A DNA stretch of 64,000 nucleotides from Psychroflexus aestuariivivens (GCF_004010055.1 NZ_RQVT01000024.1:62001-126000); one strand, 5' to 3'. Shown: positions 52,177 through 61,839, numbered from the stretch's first letter. Made by a program: numbers and translations. The notes: generated by a model from the letters alone, not told the origin.

Positions 52177-52196
52177 GCAAACTGTGATGAGTTTGC
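52177..52196 (-). promoter_or_regulatory. Perfect inverted repeat upstream of the ECF sigma gene
   Basis: GCAAACT-GTGATG-AGTTTGC, 7-bp arms and a 6-base centre. Each arm contains TTTG read outward. Placement just before the sigma start fits an operator or auto-regulated promoter; no known regulator motif is matched. Confidence 0.4.
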
Positions 52197-52350
52197 GAAA
52201 ATCTATTTAAGAATAATTTAAGTAAAAGTATGCTATAGGCTTCTATAATTTTTTGCTAATATATAAATATTGATCAAATTACAACAAATTGCTAAGAACT
52301 TTAACATTGTTAGAAATCTTATAAAATTCAGTTTTACAATGACATATCTT

Positions 52351-52358
52351 TATCTTTG
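52351..52358 (+). promoter_or_regulatory. TAnnTTTG promoter box (TATCTTTG) for uvrA
   Basis: Exact -7 consensus 18 bases before the uvrA ATG, so the leader is short. No LexA-type box is recognisable. Confidence 0.5.
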
Positions 52359-52375
52359 CAACATTCAAAAGCAAT

Positions 52376-55171
52376 ATGAAAAAGATAAATTTAGAACAAC
52401 TCGATCCTCGAGAAAATATAATTATTAAAGGCGCTAAACTCCATAATCTTAAAAATATAGACGTGGTGATTCCAAGAAATAAACTTGTAGTCATCACTGG
52501 ACTATCAGGCTCGGGAAAATCTAGTTTAGCTTTCGACACTTTGTATGCGGAAGGACAAAGGCGCTATGTAGAAAGTTTGTCGGCTTATGCAAGACAATTT
52601 CTTGGAAGATTGGACAAGCCAAAAGTAGACTATATAAAAGGTATTGCTCCTGCTATTGCTATTGAACAAAAAGTAAATTCAACTAATCCACGTTCTACAG
52701 TCGGCACTTCTACAGAAATTTATGATTATCTGAAATTGCTTTATGCAAGAATAGGTAAAACCTACTCCCCTATTTCTGGTAATGAAGTCAAAAGACATCG
52801 CGTCACAGATGTAATTGACCACATTAAAACTCTAGATGAAAAAACCAAACTACTTCTATTATCACCAATTACTTTAGAAAAAAACAGAACGCCTTTAGAA
52901 AAAATAAAAATTCTTCAACAACAAGGTTTCAGCCGAATTAAAATTGACGATAAAGTTGAACGAATCAGTGATGCTTTAGAACAAAAAATTCCAAAGAAAA
53001 GTAAATTATCACTGGTTGTAGATAGAATTGTGGTCAAACACGAAGAAGATTTCTACAATCGTTTGGCAGATGCGATTCAGAATGCATTTTTTGAAGGTAA
53101 AGGTGAACTTCAAATAGAAGATGTCAAAACAGGAAATATTACAAATTTCAACAACAAATTTGAGTTGGACGGTATGACTTTCACTGAACCAAGCGTTCAC
53201 TTATTCAGTTTTAATAATCCTGTCGGTGCGTGTCCAAAATGTGAAGGTTATGGTGATATTATCGATATTGACGAAGAATTAGTGATTCCGAATACAGGTT
53301 TAAGTATTTACGAAAATGCCGTTGCACCCTGGACAAGCGAAAAAGCAGCAAAATTCAAAAGAGATTTTATCAATTCTGCATATAAATTCGATTTTCCAGT
53401 CCATACACCATATTTTGAATTATCTGAGGCTGAAAAAGACGTGCTTTGGAATGGAAATCAATACGTAAAAGGTATTAACGATTTCTTCGAAAAAGTTAAA
53501 GCTAAAGCATATAAAATACAAAATCGGGTTCTGCTCTCCAGATACAGAGGCCGAACAAAATGTCCTAGTTGTAAAGGCAAAAGGTTAAAAAAAGAAGCGA
53601 GTTTTGTCAAAATAAATGATGTCAACATTTCTGAATTGGTAGATTTACCGATTGATAAAGTTTTAAATTTTTTCAAAAAACTGAACCTAAATGAACACGA
53701 TACGAACGTGGCTAAACGCTTGCTGAAAGAAATTGATAATAGGCTGAAATTTTTGATGGACGTAGGTTTAACTTATTTGTCGCTCAACAGAAAATCCAAT
53801 TCACTCTCAGGGGGAGAGTCTCAACGCATCAATTTAGCAACTTCATTAGGAAGCAGTTTAGTTGGCTCCATGTATATTTTGGATGAGCCATCAATTGGTT
53901 TACACTCCAAAGACAACGAAAATCTGATTAAAGTTTTGAAAAACTTGCGTGACTTGGGCAACACAGTTATTGTTGTTGAACATGACGAAGATATCATGAA
54001 AGCCGCAGATTACATTATAGATATTGGTCCTGAAGCAGGCACAAATGGTGGTGATTTGGTTGCTAATGGCACTTATAAGCAAATTCTGAAAGCGAAATCA
54101 CTTACAGCTGAATACCTCAACGGCAAACAAAGCATAGCAATATCTAAACCTAGACGAACTTCTAAAAATTTTGTTGAAATAAAAGGTGCTCGTGAGAACA
54201 ATTTGAAAAACATCAACGTCAAAGTTCCTTTGGACATCTTTGTAGCCATTACAGGCGTTTCTGGTAGTGGAAAAAGTACGCTTGTCAAACAATTATTGTA
54301 TCCAGCAATGATTAAACATAATGGTGGTTACGGCACTAAAATCGGCCAATTCGATGGAATTGAAGGTAAATTCAACCATATCAAAAATATTGAATACGTA
54401 GACCAAAATCCGATTGGTAGATCTTCGCGATCTAACCCTGTAACTTATATTAAAGCTTACGATGATATTAGAAACTTATTTGCAAACCAGAAACTTTCTA
54501 AAATCAGAAATTTCAAGGCAAAACATTTTAGTTTCAATGTAGATGGCGGTCGCTGCGAAACTTGCCAAGGAGAAGGCGAAGTGACTATAGAAATGCAATT
54601 TATGGCAGATGTGCATTTGGAATGCGAAGCTTGTCAAGGTAGACGTTTCAAACAACAAGTTTTGGATGTCACTTTTGAAGATAAAAATATCGATGATGTT
54701 TTGAATATGACGATTGATGATGCAATGACTTTTTTCACAGCGCACAACGAAAATAAAATCACAAGTAAACTACAAGCCTTGCAAGACGTCGGTTTAGGAT
54801 ACGTCACTTTAGGTCAGAGCTCTTCTACACTATCTGGTGGTGAAGCACAACGAATAAAACTGGCTTCTTTTTTGACTAAAGGAAAAAAAGCCAACCAAAC
54901 GCTTTTTATTTTTGATGAACCTACAACAGGTTTACATTTTCATGACATCAAAAAACTGCTAAAATCTTTTGACGCCTTAATTGAAAACGGACATAGCGTT
55001 TTAGTTATTGAACACAACATCGACTTGATTAAAAGCGCTGATCATGTTATAGATTTAGGACCAAATGGCGGTGTAAACGGTGGGCAACTTGTTGCAGAAG
55101 GCACGCCAGAACTACTAGCAAAATCAAAAAAATCCTTCACAGGACATTATCTAAAAGCAAAAGTTTCGTGA
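52376..55171 (+). CDS. uvrA: Excinuclease ABC subunit A
   Basis: 931 residues. Damage-sensing ATPase of nucleotide excision repair. Two ABC ATPase modules: Walker A GLSGSGKSS at 42-50 and GVSGSGKST near 628; signatures SLSGGESQRINLA and TLSGGEAQRIKLA. Zinc fingers built from CPKCEGYGD with CPSCKGKRLKKEA, and CETCQGEGEV with CEACQGRRF. Also AYARQFLGRLDKPKVDYIKG near 75. Complete and of normal length. uvrB and uvrC are not in the window. Single-gene unit. Confidence 0.97.
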   Translation: MKKINLEQLDPRENIIIKGAKLHNLKNIDVVIPRNKLVVITGLSGSGKSSLAFDTLYAEGQRRYVESLSAYARQFLGRLDKPKVDYIKGIAPAIAIEQKVNSTNPRSTVGTSTEIYDYLKLLYARIGKTYSPISGNEVKRHRVTDVIDHIKTLDEKTKLLLLSPITLEKNRTPLEKIKILQQQGFSRIKIDDKVERISDALEQKIPKKSKLSLVVDRIVVKHEEDFYNRLADAIQNAFFEGKGELQIEDVKTGNITNFNNKFELDGMTFTEPSVHLFSFNNPVGACPKCEGYGDIIDIDEELVIPNTGLSIYENAVAPWTSEKAAKFKRDFINSAYKFDFPVHTPYFELSEAEKDVLWNGNQYVKGINDFFEKVKAKAYKIQNRVLLSRYRGRTKCPSCKGKRLKKEASFVKINDVNISELVDLPIDKVLNFFKKLNLNEHDTNVAKRLLKEIDNRLKFLMDVGLTYLSLNRKSNSLSGGESQRINLATSLGSSLVGSMYILDEPSIGLHSKDNENLIKVLKNLRDLGNTVIVVEHDEDIMKAADYIIDIGPEAGTNGGDLVANGTYKQILKAKSLTAEYLNGKQSIAISKPRRTSKNFVEIKGARENNLKNINVKVPLDIFVAITGVSGSGKSTLVKQLLYPAMIKHNGGYGTKIGQFDGIEGKFNHIKNIEYVDQNPIGRSSRSNPVTYIKAYDDIRNLFANQKLSKIRNFKAKHFSFNVDGGRCETCQGEGEVTIEMQFMADVHLECEACQGRRFKQQVLDVTFEDKNIDDVLNMTIDDAMTFFTAHNENKITSKLQALQDVGLGYVTLGQSSSTLSGGEAQRIKLASFLTKGKKANQTLFIFDEPTTGLHFHDIKKLLKSFDALIENGHSVLVIEHNIDLIKSADHVIDLGPNGGVNGGQLVAEGTPELLAKSKKSFTGHYLKAKVS

Positions 55172-55199
55172 AAATTTTACTTGAATGAGAAATTTATTT

Positions 55200-55325
55200 T
55201 AAATTTGCATTACTTTAAAGTAATTAAAGTTTGTTTTGATGTTTCATGGTTGTTTATCAAAACAGTTTTTGGTTGATTAGTTGGAAAACTCCTTAGCAAT
55301 CTCTTGTTAAGGAGTTTTCTTTTGA
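55200..55325 (+). ncRNA. Candidate small RNA cassette after uvrA
   Basis: TTG at 55181-55183, 16 bases, then an exact TAAATTTG at 55200-55207 make a good rightward promoter with no gene behind it. At the predicted start lies a perfect 16-bp palindrome (ATTACTTTAAAGTAAT, 55209-55224). A hairpin follows (GTTTTGAT at 55233-55240 with ATCAAAAC at 55256-55263), then the terminator hairpin at 55284-55319 with a T-rich tail. The product would be about 110 nt. Alternatively these are only the uvrA terminator and chance A/T-rich repeats. Confidence 0.35.
55284..55325. terminator. Hairpin terminator between uvrA and the flippase gene
   Basis: GAAAACTCCTTA pairs perfectly with TAAGGAGTTTTC (12 bp). Its right arm contains the stop codon of the leftward flippase gene. 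A T-rich tail lies on the plus strand. Confidence 0.8.
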
Positions 55326-56770
55326 AATAACTTTCTATATATATCACTAATATCTTGAGAAAGATTCATTGATAAAGTAAGAAAAATATACATTAAGCTA
55401 ATTATAAGCGATTTAGTTATGATATTAAAAATTGGGTGCCAAGTAAAATCCCAAAAATAAAATACCAAAGTCATTCCTGAAATACTCAATAATATCATTA
55501 AACTTTTGAAATTTATCGGATGAATTTTAAACTTGAGATAAACAAACAGAAGTTTAAAAATATTAAAAGCTAAAAAGGCACTAAAACTCGCATAAGCCGC
55601 GCCGTAAATCCCAAATTCAGGAATCAACCAAATGTTCAGTAAAAATGCTAAAACAACAATCAAAATTCCCGCTAAAAGAATTGTTTTATAATATTTAGAA
55701 TTAAAAATAATACTGTTGTTGTTTCCCAAAAAATTATCAGACAACTTTACTAAACTTATCAGAAACACTATACTTACACCAGCTCTATAATCCTCAGGAA
55801 TTAATTGGTACAACATTTCAATATTGGTAACAATCAAAATAAAGATTAATCCACTAATCAAAAATAAAGTATTGGAACTCCTGATGTATAAATCTTTTAA
55901 ATCTGTGATAGATTTAGTATTCAGAAGTTTTGCTGTAATCGGATTTGTAATTTGGTGCATTGCTTTAGATGGTACAGCAATCACAGTAGCAATGTAAATT
56001 GCAATGCCGTAAATAGACACATTTTCAATCGGTAAAAAATATTCAATCATAACTTTATCCATGTCGAAAAGTGCGACAGCTATAGTGCCAGCCACGAAAA
56101 TCAATGACGAATATTGCATGACATCTTTAAAATTTGGTGGCAATTGCCATGAAAATTTAGGTAAATACAATCTGAACGCATAGATCATTAAGACTAAAGT
56201 TCGAAAAACGTAAACCGCAAGAACTCCATAAATGAAAGTGTTAACTGTCAATAAGTCAAAATAAAGCGCTAATAATAGCAACGTAATACCAAGTCTATGG
56301 AATACTTCACGCATTATCGTCCCAAAAACGCTTTGAAATTGCACTTTAGTCCAGGCAAAAAAGACTTCAAAATAAGCTGTAACAATTCCAATAATCAAAA
56401 TCGTCCAAGCATATGGCTGAACTAAATCATTTTGTCCTTCAAAATAATTTAAAATATAATCGTATGAAAAATAGCCTAAAACACCGAAAAACAAACCTAG
56501 TAAAAGAGGAAAAAATAAAGCAAAAGATAACAAGCGATCTCGTTCAAAAGTATTGCTATAACTGCTGAAATATTTTATTACCGTATTATGGACTCCCAAA
56601 GACATAAACGGCCAAATCAGATTTCCAGCCGATAACAAAAATGTCACTAATCCATAATATTCAGGCGTTAAAAATTTGGGATAAAGAAACAGTACGTTTA
56701 ACGCGCCAAGTCCAAATCCAACATAAGTAGAAACCACGTTTTTGATAGACTGATTAGCAACAATTCCCAT
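55307..56770 (-). CDS. Polysaccharide flippase (Wzx/MATE-like)
   Basis: 487 residues with about fourteen hydrophobic segments and the N-terminal pattern of oligosaccharide flippases (NQSIKNVVSTYVGFGLGALN, then FLTPEYYGLVTFLLSAGNLI). Such proteins turn lipid-linked glycans across the inner membrane. It is the last gene of a four-gene leftward run (DUF4834, YfhO, glycosyltransferase, flippase), starting 2 bases after the glycosyltransferase stop. The last codons lie in the terminator stem. Confidence 0.85.
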   Translation of the reverse strand: MGIVANQSIKNVVSTYVGFGLGALNVLFLYPKFLTPEYYGLVTFLLSAGNLIWPFMSLGVHNTVIKYFSSYSNTFERDRLLSFALFFPLLLGLFFGVLGYFSYDYILNYFEGQNDLVQPYAWTILIIGIVTAYFEVFFAWTKVQFQSVFGTIMREVFHRLGITLLLLALYFDLLTVNTFIYGVLAVYVFRTLVLMIYAFRLYLPKFSWQLPPNFKDVMQYSSLIFVAGTIAVALFDMDKVMIEYFLPIENVSIYGIAIYIATVIAVPSKAMHQITNPITAKLLNTKSITDLKDLYIRSSNTLFLISGLIFILIVTNIEMLYQLIPEDYRAGVSIVFLISLVKLSDNFLGNNNSIIFNSKYYKTILLAGILIVVLAFLLNIWLIPEFGIYGAAYASFSAFLAFNIFKLLFVYLKFKIHPINFKSLMILLSISGMTLVFYFWDFTWHPIFNIITKSLIISLMYIFLTLSMNLSQDISDIYRKLFQKKTP

Positions 56771-56772
56771 AA

Positions 56773-58050
56773 TTATTTAATCAAATTGATCAAAGATTTC
56801 GTCAAATTTTTTCGACTATATTTAGTTATGTTTTCAGAATCAACTTTCAATTTTCCTTTAAGGAATTTATTGAAACAATTTAGAATATAAACTTTAAGAT
56901 CTAATTTATCTTTATAGGAAAAACATTGCCCCGATTTGGTTTCAGCAATAATCCTATCTACGTCCCAATTTTCTGGGCCAATTGCTAAAATAGGACGTTT
57001 TGCAGCCAAATATTCGAATATTTTCCCAGGAATGATACCTTGTGTTTCAGTTTTGTCTATTTCAATAAGTAACAAAACTTGTGCGCTACGTTGTCTTTGG
57101 ACAGATTCGTCATGATCTAAATAGCCTTCAACACTCACATATTGCTTTAAACCAGCTTTATAAATGCTGTCTAATACTACATCGCTGACTTTGCCGACCA
57201 ATTTCAATTCAAAAAAATCTTTGAAAGCTAAGTTTTCTGAAATCAATTCAGCAAAAACTTCCCAAAGCAACTCTGGATTTCGCTCACTCAATAATGAACC
57301 TATGTGTGAAATCGTAAAGTTTTCACTAAGTTCAATATCTTCAGAGAAATCTTTGTCATCAAAACCATTCGTAATTACAGTGATGTTTTTGTCAGTTTTA
57401 GATTCAAATTCGGATTTGGTTTGAAAACTGGTGACAATAATTTCGTCAGCGGATTTTAAAACTTTAGACTCTAAATTGCTGTGTTTCAATTTTGAAGATT
57501 CATTCAATTTTAAATCTTTATGATAACCAATATTTGTCCAAGGATCTCTAAAATCTGCAATCCATTTCAGTTCTGGAAATTCCGTTTTCAGACCCAACCC
57601 AATGAGGTGCATGCTGTGTGGCGGTCCAGTTGTAATAATTGTTTCTATGTCTTGATTTCTAAGATACTCAGTCAAGAATTTAATTGAAGGTTGAATCCAA
57701 AATTTCCTTGCATCAGGAATAAAATAATTGCCTCTAATATAAAGCAGAGATTTTTGAACTAAATTCTGATTGGCTTTCGATTTAATAATGCCACTGCTTA
57801 TATTTTGGGTATCTTTTTTTGATAAAATGCCAGCAATGGCATAGGGTTCAAAAATAGATCGCTCCAGAATTTGAACCTCGGAATGTACAGAAAGACTTTG
57901 ATCTTTTAAAGGATAATGTGGGTTTTTAGGTTTATAGACAACAGGTTGAATATTGAATTCTGGCAAATAATTGGTGAATTTCAACCAACGTTGAACGCCA
58001 GGTCCGCCTGCTGGTGGCCAATAATATGTTATAATTAGTATTTTTTTCAT
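56773..58050 (-). CDS. Glycosyltransferase, GT4-like
   Basis: 425 residues, GT-B fold. N-terminal ILIITYYWPPAGGPGVQRWL with the glycine-rich loop, ETIITTGPPHSMHLIGLGL near 135, WIADFRDPWTNIGYH near 165, and in the C-terminal domain SHIGSLLSERNPELLW and PGKIFEYLAAKRPILAIGPE, which binds the nucleotide sugar. The acceptor and sugar cannot be read. It lies 3 bases after YfhO and 2 before the flippase, so it probably builds the glycan that the flippase exports. Confidence 0.88.
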   Translation of the reverse strand: MKKILIITYYWPPAGGPGVQRWLKFTNYLPEFNIQPVVYKPKNPHYPLKDQSLSVHSEVQILERSIFEPYAIAGILSKKDTQNISSGIIKSKANQNLVQKSLLYIRGNYFIPDARKFWIQPSIKFLTEYLRNQDIETIITTGPPHSMHLIGLGLKTEFPELKWIADFRDPWTNIGYHKDLKLNESSKLKHSNLESKVLKSADEIIVTSFQTKSEFESKTDKNITVITNGFDDKDFSEDIELSENFTISHIGSLLSERNPELLWEVFAELISENLAFKDFFELKLVGKVSDVVLDSIYKAGLKQYVSVEGYLDHDESVQRQRSAQVLLLIEIDKTETQGIIPGKIFEYLAAKRPILAIGPENWDVDRIIAETKSGQCFSYKDKLDLKVYILNCFNKFLKGKLKVDSENITKYSRKNLTKSLINLIK

Positions 58051-58053
58051 TAA

Positions 58054-60474
58054 TCAATTGGCTTTGTCTTTCCAAGTTTTATACAAACCGCCCAAAATCA
58101 CGATCAGTAATAAGATAGAGCTAAATAAACTTATTTTGCCACCATAGTTAATTAATTGTGGTTGAAATTTAAATGTGATTTCATGATCTCCAGCTGGTAG
58201 TGGCATACCTCTGAGCACATAATTGACTCGTAAATGTTGAGCTGGTTTCCCATCTATAAAAGCTTGCCAACCATTTGGATAGTAGATTTCAGAGAAGACA
58301 GCAAAAGTTTTGTTTTCAGAACTATAGTTGTATTTCAATTCATTTTCAGCATAATCTACAAGCTCAATTTGACTTTCTTCTGATGTTGAAAAGGCTTTAT
58401 TTTGAATCGTAAAATCTTCAGATTCTACAATTGCTGTTTCCTTCATAGAAAGCGTGTCCAAAGCCAAAATTGCTTCATTTGCATTAGCAACAATTTCTAA
58501 ATTTTCCACAAACCATGCATTGCCAAAAGCATCAGGATTGGGTTGGGCTCTTGGTGAACCTTCATCGTCAAAAATGAAATATTTTATATTTAACATATTC
58601 AAGACAGACTGTTTGCCTTCGTAGATATAAAAGTCAAAAAGTTCTTGTATTCTGCCAGGTTTTGCTGCATGATAACCGCCAATTGAATTATGAAAATACG
58701 ATGCTCGGGCTGAATTCAGCGGATTTGACGTTAAGTCATAAACCCGATAATGCGAACTATCCGTCAAAATATCTCGGTCGGCTTGAGTAGGTTGAAACGG
58801 TTTTGTCATTTTGGTAATTTGGACAAAATCGTCTTCATTGACATAATTAGTATTTACGCCAATTAAATCGACCAAAACTAAAACGCCCGTAATAATAAGA
58901 AGTGTATTTTTCTTCAGTTTTTCATTTAGGTAAGCCCAAATTCCGGCAGCCAATAGCAAGACAAAAACCAGAGATCGAATAGTATCAGCAGTAAACATGG
59001 CTTTTCGATCTTCTTTGAGTGCTCGGACAAATTTTGCTCCCATTTGCTGAATCATCTGAGAATCGTTTGGTCCACTAAAATCAAATAATGCTGATTTAAA
59101 AAACAAGAACACCAATCCCAAACCTCCTAAAATAAGACTTGACTTCTTAAGTGCTTCTTGCTTGTCTGATTTTGGGATTTTTGAATTAAAAATTTTAGCT
59201 AAACCAATAAAAGCAAGTAATGGCACACAAAATTCAATAATTACTTGAATAGAAGACACCGCTCTAAATTTATCATAAAATGGCATGACTTCAATAAAAA
59301 ATTTCGTCAGCAAACTGAAGTTATCCCCCAATGACAGTAAAAAAGCTAAAATAGAACCAGCTACAATCCACCATTTTCTTTTACCTCTTACCAAAAATAA
59401 GCCCAAAACAAATAAGAAAATTACACTAGCTCCAATATAGGCTGGTGCACCAATAAAAGTTTGTTCGCCCCAATATGTAGGTGAATTTTTTGCAAAATCT
59501 AAAGCTTGTTGTGGTGTAGCTCCTAAATTTAGAATTTCCTGATAAACTTCAGAATCTTTGCCTAAATTTTCACTACTAGAACCACCCATAAATCGTGGTA
59601 TAAATAAATTGAAAGATTCAAGCCAACCGTAGCTATATTCTGTGATATAATCGTAATCTAATCCAGATTTTTCTTTAGGCGATCCATCTGGATTTATAGT
59701 AAGTCCGGTTTCCCCACGAGTACTGAATTTTGCATATTCTTGCGTCGCTAAAATATTGGTAATATTTAGTAAGACAGCTAAAACCAATGCCGGAATCATA
59801 TAGCCAATAGCTTTAAAAAAGCTTGGTAATGTTTTGTTTCTGAATGCATTTACCAAATAAACAATCACAATCACCAAACAAAGTAACATCAAATAATAAG
59901 TCATTTGGAAATGATTAGTCATCAATTCAAAAGCAAGACCGACTGCTAAAAGCACACTTCCCCAAAAATATTTCTGCCGAAATGTGAGCAGAATTCCACT
60001 AACAACAATGGGGAAATAAGCAATGGCATGCGCTTTCGCATTATGACCAACACCAAGAATAATAATAAGATATGTAGAAAAACCAAAAGCTAAAGCGCCA
60101 AGAAAGGCGATTTTGTATTCAATTTTCAAGCATAAAAACAAAATATACATCCCGATAAAATAGAGAAATAAATAATCCGCCGGTCTTGGTAAAAAACGTA
60201 ATTTTCTGTCTATTTCTTTGATAAAATTATAAGGATAATTGGCTCCTAACTGGTAGGTTGGCATACCACCAAATGCAGAGTTTGTCCAATAAGGTTCTTC
60301 ACCCTCATTTGCTCTAAAATCGTTTTGAGATTTTGCCATACCAGTGTATTGCACAATGTCGCTCTGGTAAATAGTTTTTCCTTGCAAAACTGGATAAAAA
60401 AAGGATAAAGCAGCAATAATGAAACCAATAATTATTAAAATATGTTTCCAAGATTTTTTTAAAATATTTGGCAT
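58054..60474 (-). CDS. YfhO-family polytopic membrane protein
   Basis: 806 residues. About twelve membrane helices over the first 550 residues, an extracytoplasmic domain (about 560-770) and one last helix (ISLFSSILLLIVILGGLY). Seen: the first-loop motif EPYWTNSAFGGMPTYQLG, GVGHNAKAHAIAYFPI near 130, and NGWQAFIDGKPAQHLRVNYV near the end, typical of YfhO. The family has a GT-C-like fold and in Bacillus glycosylates lipoteichoic acid. Here a role in modifying a lipid-linked surface glycan is likely from the neighbouring glycosyltransferase and flippase. Confidence 0.85.
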   Translation of the reverse strand: MPNILKKSWKHILIIIGFIIAALSFFYPVLQGKTIYQSDIVQYTGMAKSQNDFRANEGEEPYWTNSAFGGMPTYQLGANYPYNFIKEIDRKLRFLPRPADYLFLYFIGMYILFLCLKIEYKIAFLGALAFGFSTYLIIILGVGHNAKAHAIAYFPIVVSGILLTFRQKYFWGSVLLAVGLAFELMTNHFQMTYYLMLLCLVIVIVYLVNAFRNKTLPSFFKAIGYMIPALVLAVLLNITNILATQEYAKFSTRGETGLTINPDGSPKEKSGLDYDYITEYSYGWLESFNLFIPRFMGGSSSENLGKDSEVYQEILNLGATPQQALDFAKNSPTYWGEQTFIGAPAYIGASVIFLFVLGLFLVRGKRKWWIVAGSILAFLLSLGDNFSLLTKFFIEVMPFYDKFRAVSSIQVIIEFCVPLLAFIGLAKIFNSKIPKSDKQEALKKSSLILGGLGLVFLFFKSALFDFSGPNDSQMIQQMGAKFVRALKEDRKAMFTADTIRSLVFVLLLAAGIWAYLNEKLKKNTLLIITGVLVLVDLIGVNTNYVNEDDFVQITKMTKPFQPTQADRDILTDSSHYRVYDLTSNPLNSARASYFHNSIGGYHAAKPGRIQELFDFYIYEGKQSVLNMLNIKYFIFDDEGSPRAQPNPDAFGNAWFVENLEIVANANEAILALDTLSMKETAIVESEDFTIQNKAFSTSEESQIELVDYAENELKYNYSSENKTFAVFSEIYYPNGWQAFIDGKPAQHLRVNYVLRGMPLPAGDHEITFKFQPQLINYGGKISLFSSILLLIVILGGLYKTWKDKAN

Positions 60475-60501
60475 AGAATTCAGAATTATATTAGTTGAAA
60501 G

Positions 60502-60762
60502 TTAATCAATTTCTTCATAATCAATATACTCACCAACTTTTTGATTTTTGGATTTTTTTGTAGACGTTTTGGACTTGAATCGAGTTTTTTGTGAACTATT
60601 GGTTTCCTCTTGTGGTTGTTGACTTTGATTGAATTTATCTTGCATTTTTTTGGCGAAGCGTTTCATTATAAACTTCAGCAATAGCGGCCCTAAGTATTTA
60701 ATTAGGATTCTAAGTCCTACAAAAATGAGTAAAATGATTAAGACGGTTTCTAAAAATTCCAT
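60502..60762 (-). CDS. DUF4834 small membrane protein
   Basis: 86 residues. An N-terminal membrane helix (FLETVLIILLIFVGLRILIK) and a short second hydrophobic stretch, then a basic and Gln/Ser-rich cytoplasmic tail ending VGEYIDYEEID. This is the DUF4834 pattern, known only from Bacteroidota, function unknown. First gene of the leftward glycan operon, 27 bases before YfhO. Confidence 0.8.
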   Translation of the reverse strand: MEFLETVLIILLIFVGLRILIKYLGPLLLKFIMKRFAKKMQDKFNQSQQPQEETNSSQKTRFKSKTSTKKSKNQKVGEYIDYEEID

Positions 60763-60783
60763 ACCAAATTGAAAATTAATTTA

Positions 60784-60791
60784 CAAAAATA
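60784..60791 (-). promoter_or_regulatory. TAnnTTTG promoter box (TATTTTTG) for the DUF4834-YfhO-GT-flippase operon
   Basis: Exact -7 consensus on the minus strand 21 bases before the DUF4834 ATG. It is the only clear promoter for the four genes. Confidence 0.5.
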
Positions 60792-60844
60792 CCATTATGA
60801 ATGAGCAAATAAAGTTTCATAGCCTTAAAAATGATAATTAATTT

Positions 60845-60852
60845 TATATTTG
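60845..60852 (+). promoter_or_regulatory. TAnnTTTG promoter box (TATATTTG) for the outer-membrane transporter gene
   Basis: Exact -7 consensus 18 bases before the ATG at 60871. Confidence 0.45.
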
Positions 60853-60870
60853 ATATAAAATACCTTCAAG

Positions 60871-61839
60871 ATGAAATATATTACTAGTCTTTTGTTACTG
60901 TTTATACCTTTGGTTTCGCAAGCCCAATATACCGAAACTATAAACTCCAACCGTCCTGGAGAATCTTTTGGAGCTTATGCGGTAGGTACAAATGTACTTC
61001 AATTTGAAACTGGTTTGGCTTATGGTGAAGACACCCACTCTAACCAACTCATCCCGAATAGATCACAAATCGATTTCCAATATCAAATTCGATATGGTTT
61101 GTATATGGAAAAACTTGAAGTTATTCTCGATGGTACTTTTGCCAGTGCTGAAGAGCAATACTTAAGAGGTGGTCAAGAAATCACAAATTCTTATAGCAAT
61201 TTAGAAAGTAATACTTTGGGTGCAAAGTATTTGATTTACGACCCTAACATAAAAAGAATTAAAGAAGGACCTGATTTATACAGTTGGAAAGCTAATAATC
61301 GCTTTCAATGGGATGATTTAATCCCTGCAGTTTCCGCTTATGCAGGCGTAAATTTACGTTTTGGTGAAAACCCTTTCTTATACGAAGGCGAATCAAGTAT
61401 ATCACCAAAAGCAGCAATTATCACCCAAAATAATTGGGGCCGATGGGTATTTGTCACAAATCTTATTGCGAACCAAATTACCGAAGAATTTCCGACTTAC
61501 GCAGGTGTTTTCACTTTAACGCATTCACTTTATAGCCACACTGGAATTTTTGCTGAATTTCAAACCTACATTAGCGACATCTATAGCGATGAAATACTAA
61601 GAGGCGGCGTTGCTTTTTTAGTAAATGATAATCTACAAATCGATGCGTCTGGTTTATTTAATTTTAAAGATACTCCGGAACGTTGGCGATTTGGTGTTGG
61701 TGTTTCCTATAGAATTGATATGCATACCGAAGATGAATATATTTTGAATGAAGAGCAAGAAGAAGAGTTAGAAAAAGAACAAGAGAAAAAAGAGGAAGAA
61801 AGCGACCAAGATTTTGATTTGCCTGAAGATGAAGAGTGA
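60871..61839 (+). CDS. Outer-membrane transporter-family protein (phenol MetA-like)
   Basis: 322 residues with a signal peptide (MKYITSLLLLFIPLVSQAQ). The mature start YTETINSNRPGESFGAYAVG and barrel-like strands (FETGLAYGEDT, IRYGLYMEKLEVILDG, WRFGVGVSYRID) fit the transporter family near the Phenol_MetA_deg group in Bacteroidota outer membranes. The last ~35 residues are an acidic tail of Glu, Lys, Gln and Asp, unusual after a barrel and probably disordered. Substrate unknown. Confidence 0.75.
   Translation: MKYITSLLLLFIPLVSQAQYTETINSNRPGESFGAYAVGTNVLQFETGLAYGEDTHSNQLIPNRSQIDFQYQIRYGLYMEKLEVILDGTFASAEEQYLRGGQEITNSYSNLESNTLGAKYLIYDPNIKRIKEGPDLYSWKANNRFQWDDLIPAVSAYAGVNLRFGENPFLYEGESSISPKAAIITQNNWGRWVFVTNLIANQITEEFPTYAGVFTLTHSLYSHTGIFAEFQTYISDIYSDEILRGGVAFLVNDNLQIDASGLFNFKDTPERWRFGVGVSYRIDMHTEDEYILNEEQEEELEKEQEKKEEESDQDFDLPEDEE

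Noticed and set aside
55239-55295. Mini-frames after uvrA (ATG 55239, 13 residues; ATG 55246, 16 residues with Trp)
   Set aside because: Considered as a leader peptide before the hairpin, but no gene follows on that strand, so attenuation makes no sense.
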